In this document: piece after piece, positions 47,988-57,006 of the stretch
How the letters are laid out: the number at the start of each line of letters is the position of its first letter
How positions within the stretch are numbered: position 1 is the stretch's first letter
Assembly (NCBI GenBank): GCA_016179685.1
Contig: JACPCR010000073.1
Location: 1-64,000, forward strand
Direction: 5' to 3'
Origin: Planctomycetota bacterium
GTDB taxonomy: Bacteria; Planctomycetota; PUPC01; JACPCR01
DNA: 64,000 bases
The notes under the pieces: generated by a model
What the model saw: only the letters and a program-made list of their open reading frames with translations
Database searches by the model: none
What the model was told of the DNA's origin: nothing
Program-made: the position numbers and the translations under genes

Positions 47988-49349
47988 ATGATAGAAGGAT
48001 TCCTGGCCCGAGACGAAGGCAAGACGCTGGAGTTCAAAGAAAATTGCCGGCCGCTGGAACGCATCGTGCGGACCGCCGTCGCCTTCGCCAACACCGCGGG
48101 CGGGACCATCGTCATCGGTGTGAAAGACAAGACCAAAGCGGTGGTCGGCATCGCCGACCCTCTGGTGGACGAGGAGCGGCTGGCCAACGCCTTCGCGGAC
48201 GGCATCCGTCCGCTCCTGGTCCCCGACGTTCAAATCCACGCATGGCGAAAGCGCCAACGGATCGTTGTGATAGTGTCGCACGCCGTCGGGCCTTTCTACG
48301 TCCGGTCCGAAGGAGCGGAGTCCGGCGTCTACGTCCGGCTCGGTTCGACGAACCGCCCCGCGGGGCCGGAGTTGCTTGCGGAACTCCAACGCCTGGCCCG
48401 GAACACGTTCTTTGACGAGGAGCCCTGCTCGGAGACGAGCTCGGACGATATTGATGTCCGAGCCGCGTCCGAGCTCTTCGCGGGGGTATCCCGCCCGCTG
48501 ACGCCTCCGAAGCAGCGGTCCCTCGGTCTGGTCGTCGGCCAGGGCGCGCGAGAACTGCCCAGCATCGGCGCGGTGCTCCTGTTCGGGAAGACTCGAGGAC
48601 GCCTGTTCCCCTCGGCCACGATACGCTGCGCGCGGTTCCTCGGGAAAGACACGGCCAAGTTCCTGGACCAGACCGAGATTGACGAGCATCTGCCGAAGGC
48701 CGTGGAGAGCGCGGTGGCGTTCATCGAGCGCCACACCCGACAGGGCATCGAGATCGGACGCGTCCGACGGCGCGACGTGCCGGAGTACCCCGTCGAGGCC
48801 GTGCGCGAGGCCGTCATCAACGCCGTCGTCCATGCCGACTACAGCATCGGCGGGGCCGGGACGAAAATCGCCGTTTTCGACGACCGCATCGAGATCACGA
48901 ACCCCGGCCTCCTCCCCTTCGGGCTGACGCTGGAGGCCGCTTTGGCGGGTGTCTCACGTCTCCGCAACCGCGTCATAGGCCGCACGTTCCGCGAACTGGG
49001 CCTCATTGAGCAGTGGGGCTCCGGTCTTGGCCGCATCACAGCCGCCTGCGTGAACGCCGGTCTGCCTGCCCCGCGATTCGAGGAACTGGGCGCCAACTTC
49101 AGGGTGACGCTGTCCGGCGAGCGGGTGACGGCCCCGACGCAGCCGGAGTGGCAATCTGATTTGCTGGCGTATCTCGCCAAGGAAGACCGCATCACGACGC
49201 AGCGGGCGGCAGGACTTTGGAATACATCAGCGCGCACCGCACGCAACCGGCTGCTCGCCATGGTGAAGGATGGGTTGGTCGCCGAGGTCGGACGCGGTCC
49301 CACCGACCCTTATCGTATGTATGTGTTGAAGGGGGGCCGAAATGGCTGA
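47988..49349 (+). CDS. AlbA_2/Schlafen-type DNA-binding protein with HATPase domain
   Basis: This encodes 453 aa. The N-terminal AlbA_2 domain (about 1-125) has EGKTLEFKEN, TAVAFANTAGGTIVIGVKD and VYVRLGSTNRPA. The central to C-terminal HATPase_c_4 segment (about 240-390) has PVEAVREAVINAVVHADYSIGG, RIEITNPGLLPFG, NRVIGRTFRELGLIEQWGSG and GLGRI. A winged-helix end follows (about 395-445: LLAYLAKEDRITTQRAAGLW). Such proteins are usually called transcriptional regulators and also occur in defence islands. The ATG overlaps the ancestral end of the helicase gene, showing an original operon. Confidence 0.88.
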   Translation: MIEGFLARDEGKTLEFKENCRPLERIVRTAVAFANTAGGTIVIGVKDKTKAVVGIADPLVDEERLANAFADGIRPLLVPDVQIHAWRKRQRIVVIVSHAVGPFYVRSEGAESGVYVRLGSTNRPAGPELLAELQRLARNTFFDEEPCSETSSDDIDVRAASELFAGVSRPLTPPKQRSLGLVVGQGARELPSIGAVLLFGKTRGRLFPSATIRCARFLGKDTAKFLDQTEIDEHLPKAVESAVAFIERHTRQGIEIGRVRRRDVPEYPVEAVREAVINAVVHADYSIGGAGTKIAVFDDRIEITNPGLLPFGLTLEAALAGVSRLRNRVIGRTFRELGLIEQWGSGLGRITAACVNAGLPAPRFEELGANFRVTLSGERVTAPTQPEWQSDLLAYLAKEDRITTQRAAGLWNTSARTARNRLLAMVKDGLVAEVGRGPTDPYRMYVLKGGRNG

Positions 49350-50021
49350 TGTCGCCCGTTGCAGATTGAGCGCTGTGCGGTGGACGGCCGGACATGCTAT
49401 GAAAGGATCTCTGAAGGGAGTGCCTTCAGAGTTGCTTCAGAGCTCTTTTCCCAGGGGGACGGCCCATGTCTGAACGCGCCTGCCCTCGCCTCATTGAAGT
49501 CGCGCTCCCCATCCGTGAAATCTCCGCGGAGAGCGTCCGGGATAAATCCCTCCGCCATGGCCATATCTCCACCCTTCACCTCTGGTGGGCCAGAAGGCCA
49601 CTCGCGGCAAGCCGAGGCATCGTCTTCGCCTCCCTCGTGCCGGACCCCGACGACGAACGATGCCCACCCGAATTCCGCTTGGCCTTCAACTGCCTGCTCA
49701 AAGACAAACTCCCCAAGATTCTCCAATCCTACGGCGAAGGCAAGAAGGAAAAGCGGGACCCCGACCCCTACCGGCCCTACGACGGCGTCCCGGACACCCC
49801 CCGCAACCGCCTCCTCACCTTCATCGCCAAGTGGTCGCCCGAGTACCTCGACTTCGAGAAAGGCAAGTCCGCCGCCCCGACCAAGCCCGACCAGCTCCTC
49901 GACGACCGCTCCCTCGTGAAGTGGGAAACGTCCGACCCGGAAAACCCCCAAGGGCAGGAAATCCTCAATATCGCCCGGCAACTCATTCGAGTCGCCCATG
50001 GTTGCACTCATGGCCCAGAAT

Positions 50022-50038
50022 GCAGGCTGGAAGCCTGC
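50022..50038. repeat. REP palindrome inserted in frame in the methylase
   Basis: GCAGGCTGGAAGCCTGC lies in the loop just before the DPFAGGG motif and is translated as part of PECRLEACSPK. It shares the AGGCTtccAGCCT core with the palindrome at the left end of the adjacent RAYT (50228-50248), so it is probably a non-autonomous relative of that RAYT. Confidence 0.7.
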
Positions 50039-50227
50039 TCCCCAAAAGTCCTAGACCCCTTTGCCGGCGGCGGCTCGATCCCCCTCGAAGCCACCCGCCT
50101 GGGCTGCCAGGCCATCGCCAACGACTACAACCCGGTGGCCTATCTGATCCTCCGGGCCACCTGCGAGTTCCCACAAAAGTTCGGCAAACCCGGCTGGAGG
50201 GAACTTAGAGATGGGGGTGGGGGCGGG

Positions 50228-50768
50228 GGTCAGGCTTCCAGCCTGACCAACTGGCGACTCAAACCTGAAAACACCCTCTCCCTCCTCAATAACCCTGAAA
50301 CGACGAAGACCCGCCGAGACCTCCCCCACTGGGAACTGGAAGGGAAAATCTACATGGTGACCTTCCAAACTCATGCTCGAATTGAAATCCCTCCAACCCA
50401 GCGACAGATTGTCCTTGACGCTTTTAAGCACTGGAATGGCAGCCGCGTCAGGCTGCATATCGCCTGCGTCATGCCGGACCATGTCCATGCCATCCTTGAG
50501 CCTCTCGGCAACTACACCCTTTCCAACCTCCTCCATTCCATCAAGAGTTTTACCGCGAACGAAATCAACAAAGCTTTGGGACGGCAGGGGACCTTTTGGC
50601 AAGCCGAATCCTTCGACCGAATTGTCAGGGATATTCCAGATTACCTTGAGAAATGGGACTACGTTCGGGCCAACCCTGTCAAGACCGGACTCGTCAAGGA
50701 CCCAACACAGCATCAATGGCTCTTTGAGGATGAAGTGGTCAAGAGGGGCAGCCTGAAAGGCCGCCCCC
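50228..50768 (+). mobile_element. RAYT (Y1 transposase-like) element inserted in the DUF1156 gene
   Basis: The left end is the palindrome GGTCAGGCTTCCAGCCTGACC (50228-50248, after a G-rich run). The right end is GGGGCAGCCTG...GGCCGCCCC followed by a C9 tract. In between, read in the methylase part-1 frame, is a REP-associated tyrosine transposase: RRDLPHWELEGKIYMVTFQTH, the HUH motif CVMPDHVHAIL, LLHSIKSFTANEIN, and the nucleophile-region FDRIVRDIPDYLEKWDYVRA with NPVKTGL. An internal ATG is at 50354. No stop of its own is left, and the frame runs on to 51004. Confidence 0.8.
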
Positions 50769-51043
50769 CCCCAATGGGTCCCGAACGTCCTCGTCCACGA
50801 TGTCGAACAGTGGGCCAAGTGGATACTCGAACGGGCCAGGGAGCGTATCGGGCATCTCTATCCCCCGGGAAAGGACAGGCGGCCCGTGGTCGGTTACCTC
50901 TGGGCGCGGACCGTGCTCGAACCCTTCCTGCCGGGCCGAAATCCCCCTCCTTCGGAGCCTCCTCGTCTGCAACAAGCCCAACAAGAAGGTCGCTCTCACC
51001 CTGACCGTGAAAGGCAAAGAGGTAGAGTTCGGCATTGCCAAGG

Positions 51044-51107
51044 ACGTTCGTAGTAGCCCCATTCATGGGGCGTCGGAGACGCCGATGAATCGGCTTACTA
51101 CGAACGT
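51044..51107. repeat. REPIN-like 64-bp imperfect palindrome in the methylase
   Basis: The outer arms ACGTTCGTAGTAGCC and GGCTTACTACGAACGT, and the inner arms CCCATTCATGGGGCGTC and GACGCCGATGAATCGG, form one long hairpin. It is read in frame (VRSSPIHGASETPMNRLTTN) between two conserved methylase segments. The TAGTAG/CTACTA ends resemble the REPs flanking the second RAYT at 53030-53778. Confidence 0.75.
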
Positions 51108-53029
51108 TCGGACCGACGGGACCATGCTGGGCGGCGGGGATTGCCAGTGCCCGTTTTGCCTCCAGACCACGCCAGTGGAGGACGTGCGCCGCGCTGGACT
51201 CGAAGGCAAGCTGGGGGAGCGCATGGTGGCGGTGATCACGGACACGCCCGAAGGGAAGGGATACCGGCCGGTCGAGCCGACGGACCTGGCCGCCTTCGAG
51301 GAAGCCAAACGCCTGTCGGAAACGGTCGAAGGGCCAAGTGAGTACATCGTGCCGGAGATTAACGCTCCAGGAGCTTTGTCGGATGCAGGGGCCCATCGAA
51401 GTATCAGCGTGGACATCTACGGACTGAAAAAATGGGCTAATCTGTTCAATCCCCGCCAGTTACTTGTCATGCATTGCTTCATCGGATGTCTAAACGAGGT
51501 AACGGATGAACTCAGGAAAATGCCGTCAAGTGGAGACTTGGCTGATGCACTCATGCTTTATTTGGCATTGTGGCTCAGCAAGATATCGACCCGTTGTACC
51601 AGCTTGGGCGTTTGGGACACGGTAGGGGAGAAATTTCAAAGCCCGTTTGGTCGGCAGTCACTCGCTATGACGTGGGATTATCCGGAAGTTAACGTTTTTG
51701 GAGAGCTCACAGCGAGCTCAATAAGTCTCCTGGAATGGACCAGCCGTTACCTCGCCCATGAATCTTCGGGGTCAACCCTCCTTTCACCTACCATTTGCTA
51801 CTGCGGCGATGCTGCCACGATGAGTGATCGGGTCGCCCGAGCTGACGTAGTAGTTACCGATCCTCCTTATTTTGATGCAATTGCCTACGCAGATTTGGCC
51901 GATTTCTTTTACGTCTGGCTCAAGCGTGGGTTACATCAGGTCATGCCTCCGGTTTTTAGTACCCCACAAACGCCGAAGACTGAAGAAGCTGTCGCTCATA
52001 GGCATCGCCATGGTGGAAGTCGTGAGAAAGGTAAAGCCCACTTTCAACGGAAGCTCTCCCTAAGTCTGAGAGAGGCAAACCGAATTTCTGTGGCCTCGGG
52101 AGTTCTAGCCGTCATGTTTGCCCATCAGTCCACTGACGCATGGGTTTCCCTGATAAATGCACTCTTTGAAGCGGGTTCAACGGTGAAAGCGACCTATCCT
52201 ATTGAAACCGAACTGACGGGGGCTCTTAAGAAAAATGTGTCTGCTTTGGCGTCCTCAATCACCGTCATCTGCCGTCCCCGCCAAGTCGGGGCGGCCGCTT
52301 CCCTCCGAGAGGTGCGGCGGGAGATTGAAAAAGTTGTGGCCCAAAGCGTCCATCGCTTCTGGGACTACGGCTTCCGAGGGGCTGACCTCATCGTGGCCTG
52401 TTACGGGCCAGCCGTCGGCGTCTTCGGCCAATACGAGCGCGTGGAACGCGCGGACGGCACGCGGGTCGAAGTCCCCGAACTCCTCGAACTGGCCAAGGAA
52501 GCCGCTCTCAAGGCCATCGCGGGCGAGTTCACCGGCGACCCTCTCTCCCGCCTCTACTTCGTCTGGGCCAACCTCTACGGCACGAGCGAACAGGCGTGGG
52601 ACGATGCGCGGCTGGTGGCCCAGGTCGGCGGCGATTCCGAAAACGCGGTCGAGGTGGCAAAGGGTCGGGGCCTCTTCCAGGTCAACGGCGCCACCTGCCG
52701 CTTGGCCCTCCTGAATGACCGTGCGGCCAGACCGCGGCTGGGGGAGGACGAATCGGCCCCGCTCATAGACCAGCTTCACCGCTCCTTGCTTTTCTGGAAG
52801 GAGGAGCGCAGGCCCGACCTGGTGAGCTTCCTGGCCATCCACGGTCTCTTCGACCATTCGGCCTTCTGGAAGCTGGCCCAGGCGCTTTTCGAAGTGCTCC
52901 CGCACGGCTGCGAAGACTGGAAGCTGGTGAGCGCGCTGCTGGGCGAGCGGGAAACGCTGCGCCTGGAAGCGAAACGAGCCGCCGCGCTAAAGGACAAAAC
53001 GCTCTTTGATGGTAAGATATAGCCCGTTT

Positions 53030-53080
53030 GTAGTAGGACGCTTGAGCGTCCGTTGGACGGGCGCTGAAGCGCCCTACTAC
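53030..53080. repeat. REP element upstream of RAYT 2
   Basis: GTAGTAGGACGCTTGAGCGTCC and, inverted, GGCGCTGAAGCGCCCTACTAC, separated by GTTGGACG. It starts 8 bases after the methylase stop. Confidence 0.85.
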
Positions 53081-53106
53081 CAACAGACTTTTTTCAAGAA
53101 CAAGTC

Positions 53107-53700
53107 ATGTATGACTACCGCCGTTTGACTCCCGAACAGAAGGAAACCGTCCTTGCTCTCCGAAAGCGGCAAGGCTATCCCCTCCACGAACCGCCGCACT
53201 TCCGAGACCTTAAGGGCTGGTTTCTCATAAGCGCGTCGACCTACGAGCACAAACACCACTTTGAGCGCGAGGAGGACAGAGCCGGGCTTGTTGATGACCT
53301 GCTGAAAGAACTCAAAGACGCTGAAATTCCTTGCGTCGGGTGGGTTGTTTTGCCCAATCACTACCACCTTCTGGTTAAGTGCCAGCCCTTGCGCGTTGTC
53401 GGCGCTCCTCTGGGTCGTACGCACGGTCGAACTTCTCGGCTAGTCAATCGGAGAGCGGGTTTTGAGGGGCGCCAGGTGTGGTACCGTTACTCGGACCGCC
53501 AGATACGGAGTCAGGCGCATTATTACGCCAGCCTGAATTACATCCACATCAATCCAGTGAAACATGGCTATGTGGAGAAACCCTTGAACTGGCCATGTTC
53601 GAGTGTGCACTGGTACCTGGAGCACTTCGGCATAGAATGGCTGCGAGAGACGTGGAAGAAGCATCCTGTGGGAGATTACGGGAGGGGCTGGGATTGGTGA
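53107..53700 (+). mobile_element. REP-associated tyrosine transposase (RAYT) 2
   Basis: This is an intact 197-aa coding sequence. It has the RAYT N-terminus (DYRRLTPEQKE...HFRDLKGWFLISASTYEH), the HUH metal-binding motif VVLPNHYHLLVKC, and the C-terminal nucleophile helix with QAHYYASLNYIHINPVKHGY and PCSSVHWYLEHFG. RAYTs are domesticated IS200-like enzymes that mobilise REP palindromes. This one is bracketed by two copies of its presumed REP (53030-53080 and 53712-53778), the standard arrangement. It interrupts the defence block between the methylase and the DUF433/DUF499 genes. Confidence 0.92.
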
Positions 53701-53711
53701 GTTGTGTGGTT

Positions 53712-53778
53712 CGTAGTAGGACGCTTGAGCGTCCGTTGCTTTGCGGGCACAAGACGGGCGCCTAAGCGCCCTACTACG
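53712..53778. repeat. REP element downstream of RAYT 2
   Basis: CGTAGTAGGACGCTTGAGCG, a spacer with GCGGGCACAAGACGGG, then GCGCCTAAGCGCCCTACTACG. Its outer arms are essentially identical to the upstream copy. Confidence 0.85.
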
Positions 53779-53808
53779 AGCATTAAGCTGTCTTAGGAGG
53801 CAATACTC

Positions 53809-54006
53809 ATGTTCGACCGCATTACGTTTGACCCACAGATCCTGGGGGGAGGGGCCTGCATCCGCGGGATGCGGATTCCTGTTTCCGTTATAGTCAAACA
53901 GATTGCTCATGGGGCCTCTGTCGAAGAAATCCTGCAAGGTTATCCTGACCTGGAGCGCGAAGACATCGAAGACACGGCCAAGTATGTGGCTTGGCTGAGC
54001 TCGTGA
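53809..54006 (+). CDS. DUF433 family protein (antitoxin-like)
   Basis: This encodes 65 aa with AGGAGG about nine bases before the ATG. It has the DUF433 helix-turn-helix pattern (RITFDPQILGGGACIRGMRI, PVSVIVKQIAHGASVEEILQ, GYPDLEREDIEDTAKYVAW). DUF433 proteins are usually the antitoxin partner of a DUF5615 PIN-like toxin encoded immediately downstream. Here the next gene is the DUF499 ATPase, 29 bp away, so it is either an orphan antitoxin left after loss of its toxin or a regulator of the DUF499 gene. Confidence 0.85.
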   Translation: MFDRITFDPQILGGGACIRGMRIPVSVIVKQIAHGASVEEILQGYPDLEREDIEDTAKYVAWLSS

Positions 54007-54035
54007 GATTCTTTAGCACACACCGGAGGTCCTTC

Positions 54036-56876
54036 GTGAGTTCAAGTCTTAAGCCCTGGTATGCCGTTGCCATCCCGCACGAAGACATCCGCAAGGGGCG
54101 GCTGGAGGAGGCCGTGTTCGCCGCCAACCTCTGGGCCGTGGTTCAGGGGACCGCGCCGGAGGTCTATCTGGACCCGAAGGAGTTTTACAGGAAGACTTTC
54201 ATGACCGCGGGACTGGGAACCGTGCTGAAACGGGTGGCCGGAGCTTTGAGCGGGGACGGCGAGAGCGGGGACCGCATCATCAGCCTTCAAACGCCGTTCG
54301 GAGGCGGCAAGACACATACGCTCGTTGCGCTCTGGCACTTGGCGAAGCACACGGACAAACTGCGGAAGTCCAGCGCGGGTGAAGGGCTCTGCAGTTTGCT
54401 GGCCGACCGTTTCCCGGGGAGGGTCAAGGGCGTGGCCGTATTCACTAATGCCACCTGCGACGCCACGCAGGGCCGCAAGACGCCCGAAGGGATTCACACC
54501 CGTACCCTCTGGGGAGAACTCGCTGTCCAGCTTGGCGGCCAGGCGCTCTATGAGAGAGTCCGGGCCAACGACGAAGCCCAGCGAGTTCCACAAGGCCTCT
54601 TCGAGCAGGTGCTGAAGGATGCCGCTCCCTGCCTCATTCTCCTGGACGAATTGGCGGATTATTGCGTGGGAGCAGCCGCGGTCCCCGTAGGCAGCACCAC
54701 CTTGGCCGACCAGACGGTTTCCTTCATCCAGCAACTCACCGAAGCGGTGGGGCAGGTTCCGGGCGTCGCGCTGGTCGGAACCCTGCCAGCCAGCAAGTAC
54801 GAAGTCACGCAGAGCGAGACGGGCCAGGCCATCTTTTCGACCCTTGAAAAGCGCTTTGAGCGATACGCGGCGGACATTCTTCCCGCCGCGGGCCACGAGA
54901 TTGCTTCCGTGGTCCGCGCCCGTCTGTTCGACCGCGTCACGCCTGAAGACGACCCGGACTACCCGGCCAAGGTCGCGGAAGCCTACCAGGAGATGTGTGC
55001 TGCACACGCTGGCGAAGTGCCTGCCGATACGGCCCGCCGAAACTACCGGGAAGAAGTCGAGCAGTCCTTTCCGTTCCATCCGCTCCTTCTAGAGACGCTC
55101 TACACGCGCTGGGGCAGCCATCCGGACTTCCAGCGGACCCGAGGGGTGCTGCGGCTTTTGGCCAGCATTGTGGGGGACTTGTGGCAGCGCCGCGAAGGCA
55201 ACACCCAAACCCAGCATCTCATCCAGCCATGCCACGTGCGCTGGTCCATTGACGCGATGCAGTCGGCCATGACCCGGCTCTGGGGAGCGGGGTATCAGGC
55301 CGTGGTTGCCGCGGACGTCGTGGCGGGAAAGTCGAATGCGGCAGATTTTGATGAGGAACGCGGGGGCGACTATCAACGGGAAGCCATCGGCCAGGGCCTC
55401 GCCTCCTCCATCTTGCTCGGTTCCTTCGGGGGCAAGGCCGAGCGATCCGGTTTCAGTTCCAAGGAATTGAAACTGGCCTGCTGCCGGTACGGACTGAACT
55501 GGAATTACCTTGATGGCGCGCTCCTCGAACTGGAAAACCGCTGCTTTCATCTGCACTCAACCACGGCGGGTAGCCTGGGAAGGCGGTATTGGTTTGGCAC
55601 GAAACCCTCCCTCAACAAGCTGCTCGTGCAGTATCGGCAGCAAGTCGCCAGCAAGAGTTTCGATGCGGATATCCTGGAAGCGCTGAAGACGCAGAGCCAG
55701 CCGAGCGGGGGCCTCACCGACGTATCTTGGCAGGTGAAGATCAATCCTGAGTCCGATTTGCCGGAGCAAAAGGCGCTCACGCTGCTGATTCTCCCCCCGT
55801 CCGTGGCCTGGAGTGATTCCGAGTCGAACAAAGAAGAAGTTCTAAAGCTCGTATTGGCCTTGAGCCTGCGATGCGGAACCAAGGACAGAACGTTTCGCAA
55901 TACGCTTGTCTTCCTCTGCGGCACGTCAAGGGGGTTGAATAAGCTGCGCCAGACGCACCGGGAACGGGCCGCCTTGGAAGGCATCCGTTCCGATTACGGT
56001 GATAAGCTGGACGAGGAGCAGAAGGCGGATTTGAAGGGGCGCATCGAGACGGCCAGGCGAGCGGCCCTTGAGGCCTTGGGGCCAGCTTATACGGTCGCGC
56101 TTCGGGTTCATGGTCAAAACGCCCAGGATCATTCTCTACCCGACGCCGGAACAGCTTTCGCCGATCACCTTGCCTCTGCCTGGAGGGCACTCGTTGAGGA
56201 TGAAGAATGGATTCTACGGCGAGTGGGGGCCATTACTCTCCAGCAGACTGGCCTTGTCCTGAAAGAAGGCGGACTGCGCATCCAGGATGCGGTGGAAGCT
56301 TTCCTCCGACTTACCGACAAACCCATGATTGCTTCCAGGCGAGCCGTGACGGACGGGTTGGCGCAGGCGTGCAAAGACGGCCTCATCGGGATTGGCCGCG
56401 GCGGCAGCCCCACGTCCCTTCACGCCCGCTACTGTAAGCAGGCCATATCGCTCGATCCGGCAGAGGATGGCGTCTGGATTATTCCGGCCTCCGAGCCAGA
56501 GGCAACCAAACCTTCGCCGGCCCCAAGCCCCGGCGCAGTGACGCCAGGCGCTGGCGCAACGACTCCTTCGGCGTCAAGAGCCGCGACGGGAGTTGCGGAT
56601 GGCTCGATGGGTGGCCAAGGTGGGGACACGCCCCCTCCCCCGGCACCAACGGTCCGCAGATTTGCCGTCCGAGGGTCCGTTCCCGTGGAAAACTACGGCG
56701 AGCTTTTCCGTTGCTTTGTGGGGCCTGCGGCCCGGATGGACCTCAAGAAGTTCAGAATCGACGTTGGGTTTGAAATGGAGGCTCAGGAAACCCGGTCGCT
56801 CGACCCCAACGACCCGCGGTTGAAGGCCATGAAAGAAGCCGCACATCAATTGGGCCTCATGTTTGACGCGACTTAA
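54036..56876 (+). CDS. DUF499 ATPase of a defence-like locus
   Basis: This encodes 946 aa from GTG 54036, which has GGAGG six bases upstream. A TTG at 53991 would overlap the DUF433 gene and lacks such a site. The DUF499 N-terminus (SSLKPWYAVAIPHEDIRKGR) is followed by a P-loop LQTPFGGGKTHTL (near residues 84-96) and a Walker-B-like CLILLDELADYC (about 200), then FPFHPLLLETLYTRWGSHPD and FQRTRGVLRLLASI. A Pro/Gly/Thr-rich linker (about 810-860) precedes a small C-terminal domain. DUF499 ATPases recur beside DUF1156 methylases in bacteria and archaea. Their role, probably in phage defence, is not settled to my knowledge. It appears intact. Confidence 0.87.
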   Translation: MSSSLKPWYAVAIPHEDIRKGRLEEAVFAANLWAVVQGTAPEVYLDPKEFYRKTFMTAGLGTVLKRVAGALSGDGESGDRIISLQTPFGGGKTHTLVALWHLAKHTDKLRKSSAGEGLCSLLADRFPGRVKGVAVFTNATCDATQGRKTPEGIHTRTLWGELAVQLGGQALYERVRANDEAQRVPQGLFEQVLKDAAPCLILLDELADYCVGAAAVPVGSTTLADQTVSFIQQLTEAVGQVPGVALVGTLPASKYEVTQSETGQAIFSTLEKRFERYAADILPAAGHEIASVVRARLFDRVTPEDDPDYPAKVAEAYQEMCAAHAGEVPADTARRNYREEVEQSFPFHPLLLETLYTRWGSHPDFQRTRGVLRLLASIVGDLWQRREGNTQTQHLIQPCHVRWSIDAMQSAMTRLWGAGYQAVVAADVVAGKSNAADFDEERGGDYQREAIGQGLASSILLGSFGGKAERSGFSSKELKLACCRYGLNWNYLDGALLELENRCFHLHSTTAGSLGRRYWFGTKPSLNKLLVQYRQQVASKSFDADILEALKTQSQPSGGLTDVSWQVKINPESDLPEQKALTLLILPPSVAWSDSESNKEEVLKLVLALSLRCGTKDRTFRNTLVFLCGTSRGLNKLRQTHRERAALEGIRSDYGDKLDEEQKADLKGRIETARRAALEALGPAYTVALRVHGQNAQDHSLPDAGTAFADHLASAWRALVEDEEWILRRVGAITLQQTGLVLKEGGLRIQDAVEAFLRLTDKPMIASRRAVTDGLAQACKDGLIGIGRGGSPTSLHARYCKQAISLDPAEDGVWIIPASEPEATKPSPAPSPGAVTPGAGATTPSASRAATGVADGSMGGQGGDTPPPPAPTVRRFAVRGSVPVENYGELFRCFVGPAARMDLKKFRIDVGFEMEAQETRSLDPNDPRLKAMKEAAHQLGLMFDAT

Positions 56877-57006
56877 CTTGCTCCCGGCGGCCTCGCCGCT
56901 TGAAGTCTCATTGCTCCAGATTTGGCCATTTCCGCTTTCCTCGGATTAAGTGTTACCTCTCCAACGGCCAATTTTTAGAAATCTCTTCTTAACAGAAACA
57001 AGTACC

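Larger units (their letters stand above)
49466..53022 (+). pseudogene. DUF1156 DNA methylase, disrupted by RAYT, REPs and a 5-bp frameshift
   Basis: Part 1 (49466-~50215) has the family start (PRLIEVALPIREISAESVRD, HGHISTLHLWWARRPLAASR) and the SAM-binding DPFAGGGSIPLEA (from 50053). It then runs in frame into an inserted RAYT. Part 2 (~50772-50915), in a different frame, reads WVPNVLVHDVEQWAKWILER and onward to GYLWARTV. Part 3, in a third frame from 50911, resumes PCSNPSCRAEIPLLRSLLVC and holds the catalytic TDPPY (51858). The part 2/3 shift is explained exactly by loss of one copy of CCGTG. Two further REP palindromes lie in frame (50022-50038, 51044-51107). Intact homologues are single ~900-1000 aa adenine-type methylases. 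Function is very probably lost unless the assembly is wrong. Confidence 0.82.

Noticed and set aside
44471-56876. Calling the locus DISARM or BREX
   Set aside because: It has a helicase and a methylase but no DUF1998, PLD, PglZ, BrxC or PglX-type signatures, so naming it as either would overreach.
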